40,636 bases of DNA from an uncultured Eubacteriales bacterium (GTDB lineage: Bacteria > Bacillota > Clostridia > TANB77 > CAG-508), in assembly GCA_949294555.1 (NCBI GenBank), contig CASFHP010000011.1, positions 1 to 40,636 on the forward strand. Direction: 5' to 3'. The notes under the pieces were generated by a model. It was not told where the DNA came from. It saw only the letters and a list, made by a program, of their open reading frames with translations, and did not search any database. Below are positions 33,131-40,636 of this stretch, one piece after another (positions within the stretch are counted from its first letter, which is position 1; each line of letters begins with the position of its first letter). Position numbers and translations under genes: made by a program.

Positions 33131-33429
33131 ATTATGAGTATGTACCTAGAAAAATAATTTGATGAAAACTAGATAAATAGCCGTTTTGCAAGTTTTAGAT
33201 AAGTGAATTGAAAAAATCAATTCATTTATTTTTTTGCTCAAATTTAAAATCTAAAATGATATGTACCAAAATAATATGCTTAAAATTTATCAGAATTCGT
33301 TTTAAACAAATTTATGATGTTATTCGACAAATTATTAGTCTAAAAATAAAACAAACTTAAAATCAAAATATGGAGGTGGTAGAAGAAAAAATAGATAGAT
33401 AAAAAATAAATAATGAGGAGGAGAACGGT
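33131..33429. other. Probable ICE left-end region
   Basis: This stretch between the truncated deacetylase and the first ICE gene has no convincing ORF. It contains the terminator-like hairpin GTGAATTGA/TCAATTCAT with a T run (about 33204-33236). An attachment site is expected near 33125-33140, but with only one end in view the repeat cannot be identified. Confidence 0.5.
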
Positions 33430-33747
33430 ATGGAAGAAAAGGATTCAATAGAGGTATTAGAAAATTTAGGAACAGGAATGTTTTGCAATATAGAATTGCC
33501 ATTAACAAATTCAATGACAAGTAATGTAACAGCAATTTATTTAGGAAAAGATAAAGACGGAAGGTATAACTTTTTTGACGGTGGAGGTGCTTGTGGTACT
33601 TTTAAAATGACAAAAAACTTTATAATGCAAAGAGATATAAAAATCACAAATAAATTAGATGAAGAAAAAAGTTATGATTTATATGTTGAACTAAAAAAAT
33701 ATCAAAATAAAATGAAGGACAAGCATAAAGATAGAGATAGTAGATAA
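33430..33747 (+). CDS. ICE-associated protein of unknown function (105 aa)
   Basis: GAGGAGGAGAACGGT precedes ATG 33430. The protein has a beta-rich centre (NVTAIYLGKDKDGRYNFFDGGGACGTFKMT) and a charged helical C-terminus. I do not recognise a family. It lies about 100 bases before parA, a usual position for small accessory genes of clostridial conjugative elements. Confidence 0.6.
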   Translation: MEEKDSIEVLENLGTGMFCNIELPLTNSMTSNVTAIYLGKDKDGRYNFFDGGGACGTFKMTKNFIMQRDIKITNKLDEEKSYDLYVELKKYQNKMKDKHKDRDSR

Positions 33748-33846
33748 GCGAGTTGTAGAAATGCAATTCGTTTTTTCTCTTACATATCAGTAGAACAACA
33801 TAGTCATTTTTCAATGACTACTTTTAAAGGAAAGGAGGAACTACAA

Positions 33847-34673
33847 ATGTCTAAAACAAAAGTAATAGCTATTGCAAATCAAAAACGGTGGTGTTGGTAA
33901 AACAACAACAGCACTCAATTTAGGTGTAGGTTTATCAAAAAGTGGAAAAAAAGTATTACTGGTAGACGCAGACCCACAAGGAGATTTAACGACTTGCTTA
34001 GGTTGGAGAAATCAAGATGAAATTGAAAAAACATTAGGAAGTGTATTAGAAAAAGTAATAAAAGATATTCCATTGGAAGAAAATGAGGCAATATTACATC
34101 ATAGTGAAGGTGTTGATTTAGTACCTTCAAATATTGATTTAGAAACAATAGAAGTGGGACTTGTCAATATTATGAGTAGAGAATATGTTTTAAAAACTTA
34201 TATTGACCAAGTAAAAAACAAATATGATTATGTGATTATAGATTGTAGACCGTCATTAAGTATGATTACACTTAATGCACTAGCTTGTAGTGATAGTGTA
34301 ATTATACCAGTACAAGCCCATTATCTATCAGCAAAACGGAATGACACAACTTATTCAAACAATAAATAAAGTACGAAAACGAATAAATCCTAACCTAAAA
34401 ATTGATGGTGTTTTGATTACTTTAGCAGATATGCAAACAAAAGTGGGAAAAACCACATTGCAAACACTTCAAAATACTTATGGAAGTAAAATAAGAATTT
34501 ACGATACTATTATTCCACAGGGCATAAAAGCAGTTGAAGGAACAATGGCAGGACAAAGTTTATTTACTTATGATAAAAACAGCAAGCCAGCAATAGCATA
34601 TCAAAATTTTTGTAAGGAGGTATTGAAAATTGAAAAACAACGAACTAGAAATGAAGCTTCCTACACTAGATGA
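33847..34673 (+). CDS. parA: ParA/Soj-type partition ATPase with two +1 frame changes at CGG
   Basis: AAGGAGGAACTAC precedes ATG 33847. Read with two single-base skips the gene encodes 274 aa: 827 bases minus two is exactly 275 codons. The P-loop KGGVGKTTT follows ANQK, but an extra C at 33886 splits Lys from Gly-Gly. A second extra C at 34337 lies in SAK-GMTQL. Both form in-frame CGG codons. Other ParA features are intact: VDADPQGDLT, VIIDCRPSLSM, VPVQAHYL-like IPVQAHYL. Without recoding only a 17-residue peptide would be made from this start. ParA with ParB segregates or maintains the element. The end overlaps parB by 44 bases. Confidence 0.88.
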
Positions 34674-35572
34674 TATATTTGAGCCTGTTGCACGGAAAAG
34701 ACATTTTAAATATAGAAAAAGTAATTCCAATGCCAATAGAAAAATTAGATGACTTTCCAGACCACCCTTTTCAAGTCAGACAAGATGAAGAAATGGAAGA
34801 TTTAGTGGAAAGAGTAAAAAAGGTTGGTGTAATAGAGCCAATTATAGTAAGACCAAAAGATAATGGACATTATGAAATTATATCAGGTCATAGAAGAAAA
34901 TTAGCAGGAAAACTGGCAAATTTAAAAGAAGTACCAACAATTATAAGAAATTATAATGATGATGAGGCAATTATCATAATGGTAGATAGTAACCACCAGA
35001 GAGAAAATATACTTCCAAGCGAGAAAGCATACGCATACAAAATGCGATTAGAGGCAGAAAAAAGACAAGGAGCAAGAACTGATTTAACTTCGTCGCAAGT
35101 TGCGACAAAGTTTAAAAATACAGCTGAAAAAATAGGAGAAAAGTTTGGAGATAGTAAAGATACAGTATATAGATATATAAGATTAACTTATCTAATAAAA
35201 GAGATATTACTTGAAATGGTGGATACAAAGAAGATAGCTTTTAATCCTGCTGTTGAACTTTCATACTTAAAAGAAGATGAACAATATGTATTATTGAATT
35301 GGATGCAATATAATGACGCAACACCTTCACAAGCACAGGCAAAATATTTAAAGAAATTAAGTCAAGAAGGAAGATTAACAACTGAAAAAATAGAAGAAAT
35401 AATGGGAGAACAAAAACCAAATCAAATTGAAAAAATAAAAATCAATGCTGAAAAAATACAAAAATTGCTCCCAAAAGAAGTAAAAACAGAAAAAGAAACA
35501 GAAGAATTTATTATAAAATGTATAAAAGAGCATAATCAGAGAGAGGAAAGAAAAAGAGAAATGTCACGCTAG
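34630..35572 (+). CDS. parB: ParB-type nuclease/DNA-binding protein with one +1 frame change at CGG
   Basis: AAGGAGGTATTG lies before a TTG start at 34630. Skipping the extra C at 34693 (in PVA-GKDIL) gives 313 aa: 943 bases minus one is exactly 314 codons. The ParB N-terminal domain shows HPFQVRQDEEMEDLVERVK, PIIVRPKDNGHYEIISGHRR and the helix-turn-helix part follows (EKFGDSKDTVYRYIRLTYL). Downstream of 34693 the frame is intact, so a shorter product from an internal start at 34712 (ATGCCAATAGAA) is the alternative. It is coupled to parA. Confidence 0.88.
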
Positions 35573-35610
35573 GATTATGCCCAAAAATCGTGGGAGGATT
35601 TTTTATAAAA

Positions 35611-35633
35611 TTTCCCCCTTACAAACCCCCTTT
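35611..35633. other. C-rich double motif, possible oriT or operator
   Basis: TTTCCCCCTTACAAACCCCC followed by TTT stands out in a very AT-rich spacer. It holds two C5 tracts about ten bases apart. C/G-rich tract pairs of this kind occur near transfer origins of conjugative elements, but no relaxase lies next to it in view, so the assignment is tentative. Confidence 0.3.
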
Positions 35634-35750
35634 AATACTAACTCTTTACTAACTGAAAAGAATATATAAAATAATAAAAAATAAAAAATTTGCACATTTG
35701 TTAAAACAAAACAAAGCAAGTAAAATATAGACAAAGGAGTTGAGAGGGGT

Positions 35751-35873
35751 ATGAAAATTGGAAAAATAATATGTTCAATATTTGCAATAATTTTGTTTAT
35801 ATTTGGTATAGGGATAAAATTGTTTTCTAGTATATTAAAAGCAATAGCAGTAATGTTGAAAATAGCATTATAG
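35751..35873 (+). CDS. Small hydrophobic protein (40 aa)
   Basis: AAAGGAGTTGAGAGGGGT precedes ATG 35751. The peptide is almost wholly hydrophobic with a few Lys (MKIGKIICSIFAIILFIFGIGIK split at residue 20), so it is a single membrane helix or an amphipathic membrane peptide. Small proteins of this kind are common between par and surface-protein genes in clostridial ICEs; function unknown. Confidence 0.6.
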   Translation: MKIGKIICSIFAIILFIFGIGIKLFSSILKAIAVMLKIAL

Positions 35874-35996
35874 TTATCAAATAAATAAAACAAGATTTTA
35901 TTGAACAGCAAAATTAAATTTATTATAAAAATACTAACACAGGCACTAGGTTTAGTGTCTTTTTTTAATGTCAAAAAATAAGGAGGATTTAAAATT

Positions 35997-38699
35997 ATGA
36001 AAGTTAAAGTAAAGAAAAGTATAGCATTTTTAATGCTAATATTAACATTATTTTCTGTATTTACTAATATATTTGCAAATGAAGTAAATGCAACAGAAAT
36101 TCAAACAGCAGATTTAAAAGATGGTGGCGATTGTGGTTACCATTTACAATTTTGGGATAGCGACGCAAATACTTGGAGCTATATTATAACAACCTATGTG
36201 TATTATGAACAAAACGGTGTGCAATATCCTGCATATTGCTTAAATAGAGACCTGCCACGGAGTTCGGTAGTTCAGGTGTACCAGAATATACAGTGGATGT
36301 AACAAAGGTAATGGATGATGTGAGAATATGGAGAGTTGCAATAAATGGTTATCCATATCAAAGTCCAGAAGCACTTGGTGTTGCAAATCAATTTGACGCA
36401 TTTGTTGCTACAAAACAAGCAATTTATAGCATTATTTATGGAACAGATGTCAATAGCTATTATAGAGGTGGAGACGCAAGAGGAGAAGCTATAAAAAATG
36501 CAATTGTAAAACTTGTTGATATTGGAAGAAATGGAACACAAACACCTGCCAATACAAATATTACAGTTGAGAAAGTAAATGGATTTTTTGAAGATGGAAA
36601 CTATTATTCACAAGAATATAGAATAAATGCACCAGTAGAAACAAGCCAATATACAATAATAGCAACAGGATTACCTGAAGGTAGCAAAATAACAGATTTA
36701 TCTGGAAATGACAAAACAACATTTTCTGGAAATGAAAATTTTAAAATACAAATTCCAAAAGATAAATTAACAAGTGATATAAATATTTCAATAGATGTTA
36801 AAGGAAAATCAAAAGTATATCCAGTTTTCTATGGTGCAACAAGAATAAATGGAACGCAAGACTATTTGCTTACTTATGATGTATATGGAGATACAACAGG
36901 AAAAGCAAATATGAATGTTGTAACTAATACAGGAAAAATACAAGTAATAAAAACAGATGATGAAACTTTTGAGCCTATTGCAAATGTTACATTTGGATTA
37001 TATAAAAAAGACGGAACAGAAGTAGCAAGAGCAACAACCAATAGTGAGGGAATTGCAACATTTCAAGGGCTATATCAAAATTCTTATGTATTAAAAGAAT
37101 TGTCTACAAATGAGAATTATATATTAAGCAATGTTGAATTTGATGTTAATGTTGAATATAACAAAACAACACAAATTGAAGTGGAAAATGAACACAAAAA
37201 AGGAAATTTAAAAGTATATAAAGTAGATAAAGATAATAATAAAATCAGTTTAGGAAATGTAGAATTTGACCTTTATAGTGAAGAATTTAACAAAGTAATA
37301 GGAACTTATTATACAGATGTGAATCGGAGAAATTTATATAGAGGGATTAAGAATTGGAAATTATTCACTAATTGAAAAAAATACAGGAAAATGGTACAAC
37401 CTTGCTGAAGATACAGATGTTAAAATAGAATGGAATGAAACAACAGAAACTACAATAGAAAATGAATTAAAAAAAGGTAGAGTAAAAGTAATAAAAGTAG
37501 ATAGTGAAAACAATGAAATAAAACTTCAAGGTGTAGAATTTGAAGTCCTTGACAAAGACGGAAATGTTTTAGAAACAATAACAACAAATGAAGATGGAGA
37601 GGCATATACATCAAGGTATGCAATAAGAGATTATGAAAAACTATATCTTCACGAAACAAAGACAAACGAATTCTATAAATTAAATGACAAGCAAATAGAA
37701 GTAGAATTAAAAGCAAATCAAATCACAACAATAACATTTGAAAATGAGAAGAAAAAAGGACAAGTTGAAGTAATCAAAGTAGATAAAGATAATAATGAAA
37801 TAAAAATCCCTGATGTAACATTTGAAATTTATGATGAAGAAAATAATTTAGTAGACACAATAGTAACAGACCAAGAAGGAAAGGCAGTTTCAAAACCATT
37901 GCCAATAGACCAAGAATACCTTGTCAAAGAAACAATTACAGGAGATATTTATGTATTAAATGAAGAACCTCAAAAAGTAACATTACAAGAAGATGAAATA
38001 ACTTCTATCACATTTGAAAATGAAAAGAAAAAAGGTCAAATAAAAGTAATAAAAACAGATGGAGAAACAGAAGTACCATTACAAGATGTTACTTTTATTG
38101 TAGAAAATTCAAAAGGCGAAATTGTAGATAGAATAGTAACTGATGAAAATGGGGAAGGAACATCAAAAAGACTTCCAATAGACGAACAATATACCGTATA
38201 TGAAGAAAAGACAAAAAAGGGTTATATTTTATCTAATGAAAAGCAAGTTGTAGAACTAAAAGAAGATGAAATAACAGAGTTAAAATTCAATAACTATAAA
38301 GAAAAAGGTTCAATAAAAATAACAAAAGTATCATCAGATGGAAATAATATTGAGGGAATAGAGTTTAAAATAACAGGAACAAGTCTAACAGGAGAAACTT
38401 TTGAGGCTACTTATAAAACCAATGAAAATGGAGAAATATTTATAGATGAAGTTCTAACAGGAGATTATACTATCGAGGAATTACAAAGTGAATTAAATAG
38501 TGGTTATATAATTCCAGAGGCACAAACAATAACAGTAGAAAATGATAAAGTAGCAGAAGTAGAATTTTATAATCAGTTAATAGAAACACCAAAAACAGAT
38601 GATGGAAGAAATATAGCATTAGCAATCACTATTTCTATTGTTTCATTATTAGGACTTATAACTTTAGCAGTTATGAAAATGAAAAAGAAAAATAAATAA
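35997..38699 (+). CDS. Thioester/Cna-B surface adhesin with three +1 frame changes at CGG
   Basis: AAGGAGGATTT precedes ATG 35997. With three single-base skips (C at 36258, 36265 and 37325) the gene is exactly 900 codons, 899 aa. A signal peptide (1-32) leads to a thioester domain, with Cys81 in YPAYCLNRD and Gln in ATKQAIYSI as the likely Cys-Gln bond. At least five Cna-B/SpaA repeats follow (each KGxxKVxKxD... with internal isopeptide bonds known in the family). The end is TPKTDDGRN, a membrane helix and KMKKKNK, a sortase-type tail with an unusual motif. The first two skips are at LP-GV-GSSG, the third at VN-GEIYIEG. It probably attaches donor or host cells. Confidence 0.88.
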
Positions 38700-38711
38700 A
38701 ATTGATAATAA

Positions 38712-38745
38712 AATGGTGGCTACAAAAATGTAGGCCACCATTTTT
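38712..38745 (+). terminator. Terminator after the adhesin gene
   Basis: TGGTGGCTAC pairs with GTAGGCCACCA (one bulge) and is followed by TTTTT, 13 bases after the adhesin stop. Confidence 0.85.
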
Positions 38746-38766
38746 ACAAAAAAAGGAGTGGAAAAA

Positions 38767-38985
38767 ATGGCAAAATATAATATTGCACAAATACAAAAAA
38801 TGATTGATAGACTAGCCGAAATAGGAATAAATACAGAAAAGGCAATATTAAATATGCAATTTGAAGATTTAGAAAAATTTCCTAATTTTACTATAACGGA
38901 TATAAAAACATTGATTAGTCTAAGAAAAGCAATAAGGAAAAATAAAAAGGTGTTATTCTTATTTTTAGGCGAAGAAATAGAATAA
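38767..38985 (+). CDS. ICE-associated helical protein (72 aa)
   Basis: AAAAGGAG lies about 9 bases before ATG 38767; an in-frame GTG at 38758 sits inside the ribosome site and is less likely. The protein is helical with NIAQIQKMIDRLAEIGINTEK split at 20 residues, and a basic RKAIRKNKK near the end. I do not recognise it. It is placed before the giant polyvalent protein gene. Confidence 0.6.
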   Translation: MAKYNIAQIQKMIDRLAEIGINTEKAILNMQFEDLEKFPNFTITDIKTLISLRKAIRKNKKVLFLFLGEEIE

Positions 38986-39034
38986 ATCTGTTGAAAAATA
39001 AAATTGAAAATTAAAAACGGAAGGAGGGAACATA

Positions 39035-40636
39035 TTGGCAAAAGAACTAACAAGAAAAGAAAAACAAATAACAGAGTTATATATTGAAACAATAAAAGAT
39101 GTAGGAAAAAATGCAGAAAACTGGATTTCGTTTTTAAAAAGAGCAAGTTATAATTATAAATATAAATTTGATGAACAAATATTGATTTATGCACAAAAAC
39201 CAGACGCAGTAGCTTGTGCAGAAACAACAATATGGAATAAAAAATTAAAAAGATGGGTTAATAAAGGAGCAAAGGGAATTGCTTTAATAACTGAAAAAGA
39301 AGGAGAATTAGGACTACGATTTGTTTTTGATGTATCAGATACAAACAGCAATGTATATGGTAGAAAATTAAAATTGTGGAAAGTAGAAGAAAAATATACG
39401 GAAGATATAATAGAGGCATTAGAAGATAGATTCGGAACAATGGAAGATAAAAGCAATTTGCCATTCGCAATAATATCCACAGTTTATAATCATATTGTGG
39501 ATAATATGCAAGATTATTTGGAAGAATTAAAAAATGTAACAACAAATAGCAAGTTGGAAAAATTAAGACAAGAAGAATTAGAAAATAGTTTTTTAGAAAT
39601 CTTAATATATAGTACCATTGCATTAACAATGTCAAGATGTGGTTTAGATGTAAATGAATACATAAGAAAAGACTGTTTTAAGGAAATTGAAAATTTTAAT
39701 ACTTTTGAAACTATGTCTATATTAGGAACAGCAACAAGAGATTTTTCAAAAGAAATATTGCTTGAAATATCAAAGACAGTAATAAATCTAGAAAAACAAG
39801 AAAAAAATAAAAATTACACATTTGAGAAACTAAAACAAAATATCTATAATAAAGAAAATGAGAAAGGAAGTGTTGAAAATGAAAATAACTTACAGTCAAA
39901 AAGGGAATTATCTAATACCAGACTTGATAATAGAGAAAACAGAGAAGAAAGTGGAACTAGGAAGATTAGCAAAAATGAGGCTAGCATACCTAAAACAGAA
40001 CAAGAGGGGAACATACACAATGTTAGTAGGGAGCAACAAATTGACAGACCACTTGATACAAATACAAGAAACAGCGAACAAGAGGATAGCAGAGATAGTA
40101 GAACAAATGAAGAAAAAATATGGGATAACAGAGGAATTGAAAGCGAACAATCAAATGGAATGGGTAGCACAGATGAACAACATTCAAGCGACAGCAGAAC
40201 AGATAGTAATAAGGGAGATAATATACAATTAGAAGAAACACAAACCGAAAAAGAGGCAGAAAATGCTTCTTTTTTTGATGATGATAATTATACCTTTATG
40301 GTAGGAGATACAATATATCTAGGATTACAAGACTTTACTATTTTAAGTATAAATAATGGTAAAATGACAATATATGATAATCAATTTCCATTAGACCAAA
40401 GAACAGTTGTAATAAAAGATATAATGCAAAAGATAGCAGAAAACCCTATGAATGATTATTTGAAAGATAGAGGAATACCAGAAATAGAGCAAAAAGAAGA
40501 AAATATATTTAATAGTTGGTTAGATACATTTATAGAGGAAAAAGGAATTGATTTAGGACAAATTTTAGAGGTAAAAACAGATAAAAACACACATTATTTT
40601 GAAGTTGGAAATATTATTGAAAATATAAAAGCTACA
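39035..40636 (+). CDS. N-terminal part of a giant polyvalent (helicase/methylase-type) ICE protein
   Basis: AAGGAGGGAACATA precedes a TTG start at 39035; the frame is open for 534 codons to the window edge. The N-terminus (residues 20-105: NWISFLKRASYNYKYKFDEQ, then ILIYAQKPDAVACAETTIWN, KKLKRWVNKGAKGIALI, RFVFDVSDT) is the hallmark of the very large proteins of clostridial conjugative elements that go on to carry SNF2-type helicase and N-6 methylase domains. Residues 280-410 are low-complexity, Glu/Asn/Ser/Arg-rich. The catalytic domains lie beyond the window. No frame change and no in-frame CGG occurs in the visible part. Confidence 0.85.
   Translation, partial: MAKELTRKEKQITELYIETIKDVGKNAENWISFLKRASYNYKYKFDEQILIYAQKPDAVACAETTIWNKKLKRWVNKGAKGIALITEKEGELGLRFVFDVSDTNSNVYGRKLKLWKVEEKYTEDIIEALEDRFGTMEDKSNLPFAIISTVYNHIVDNMQDYLEELKNVTTNSKLEKLRQEELENSFLEILIYSTIALTMSRCGLDVNEYIRKDCFKEIENFNTFETMSILGTATRDFSKEILLEISKTVINLEKQEKNKNYTFEKLKQNIYNKENEKGSVENENNLQSKRELSNTRLDNRENREESGTRKISKNEASIPKTEQEGNIHNVSREQQIDRPLDTNTRNSEQEDSRDSRTNEEKIWDNRGIESEQSNGMGSTDEQHSSDSRTDSNKGDNIQLEETQTEKEAENASFFDDDNYTFMVGDTIYLGLQDFTILSINNGKMTIYDNQFPLDQRTVVIKDIMQKIAENPMNDYLKDRGIPEIEQKEENIFNSWLDTFIEEKGIDLGQILEVKTDKNTHYFEVGNIIENIKAT

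Noticed and set aside
35603-35974. 123-aa minus-strand ORF between parB and the adhesin
   Set aside because: It is antisense to the 40-aa small gene with a good ribosome site and has itself no ribosome site or family character.
33886-37327. CGG simply reassigned to another amino acid in this organism
   Set aside because: At all six sites the frame itself changes after CGG and stops follow soon in the old frame. A one-codon reassignment would not restore the proteins; a +1 shift does.
33886-37327. Ordinary sequencing or assembly indels as the cause of the six frame changes
   Set aside because: Not fully excluded, but unlikely. All six are the same base, in the same phase, before Gly codons, outside homopolymers of C, and confined to 3.4 kb, while about 33 kb of chromosomal genes show none. 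Raw reads would decide.
39858-40232. 124-aa plus-strand ORF and several minus-strand ORFs at the right end
   Set aside because: They lie inside the open frame of the giant polyvalent protein starting at 39035, which has a strong ribosome site and recognisable N-terminal domain. The low-complexity composition keeps other frames open by chance.
1-40636. CRISPR arrays, tRNA or rRNA genes
   Set aside because: No regularly spaced direct repeats, no tRNA T-loop signatures in a cloverleaf context and no rRNA-like sequence were seen on either strand.

Overview
This window comes from a low-GC, AT-rich Gram-positive bacterium, almost certainly a clostridial (Firmicutes/Bacillota) gut-type lineage. The evidence is strong AGGAGG ribosome sites, TTGAAA/TATAAT promoters at 17-base spacing, a glmS ribozyme, CdaA, BofA/YaaL and an agr peptide quorum-sensing locus. 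Roughly 1-28,000 reads as ordinary chromosome; 28,270-32,650 is an accessory island; about 33,130 to the end is one arm of an integrative/conjugative element (ICE) that runs off the window.

Layout. 1-5,000: end of an unknown gene, a long hairpin repeat, HtrA protease (minus), a prepilin-like protein, RNase HII, pyrimidine-nucleoside phosphorylase, and a GC-rich small ORF with its own promoter. 5,000-9,000: small membrane protein, diadenylate cyclase CdaA, TruA, a Cys/Asn-rich membrane protein, an ArsP_2-type metal exporter. 9,100-14,500: a solitary VirD4-like coupling ATPase (minus), YaaL-like and BofA proteins, and GlmS (minus) behind a recognisable glmS ribozyme. 14,580-15,115: a promoter-to-terminator unit of about 500 nt that is almost continuous hairpins, divergent from glmS; it is a candidate large structured RNA. 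15,200-24,550: Hpt, two unrecognised proteins of 951 and 281 aa, UvrC, three small membrane proteins, an rRNA-type methyltransferase and an RluA-type pseudouridine synthase. 24,780-27,920: agrB-agrD facing agrC-agrA, so the quorum-sensing system is split into two convergent operons.

Accessory island: a HipA-like kinase without HipB, a small unknown protein, a deoxyribosyltransferase-fold protein, a GNAT acetyltransferase, an AlbA/Schlafen-type ATP-binding regulator, and a deleted second copy of the deoxyribosyltransferase gene. A truncated polysaccharide deacetylase then marks the probable edge of the ICE, which carries ParA, ParB, a thioester/Cna-B surface adhesin and the start of a giant polyvalent helicase-type protein.

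The most striking observation is in the ICE. Three consecutive genes (parA, parB, adhesin) are broken by six +1 frame changes, and every one is an extra C placed exactly at a codon boundary before a conserved glycine codon (GGA or GGT). Each therefore creates an in-frame CGG codon, and skipping the C restores the full protein. By eye I find no in-frame CGG in any other recognisable gene of the window; the one exception is the GC-rich small ORF at 4862. This looks like a CGG-dependent +1 recoding (CGGN read as Gly, or hungry-codon shifting) rather than random decay, although a systematic sequence error must be excluded.
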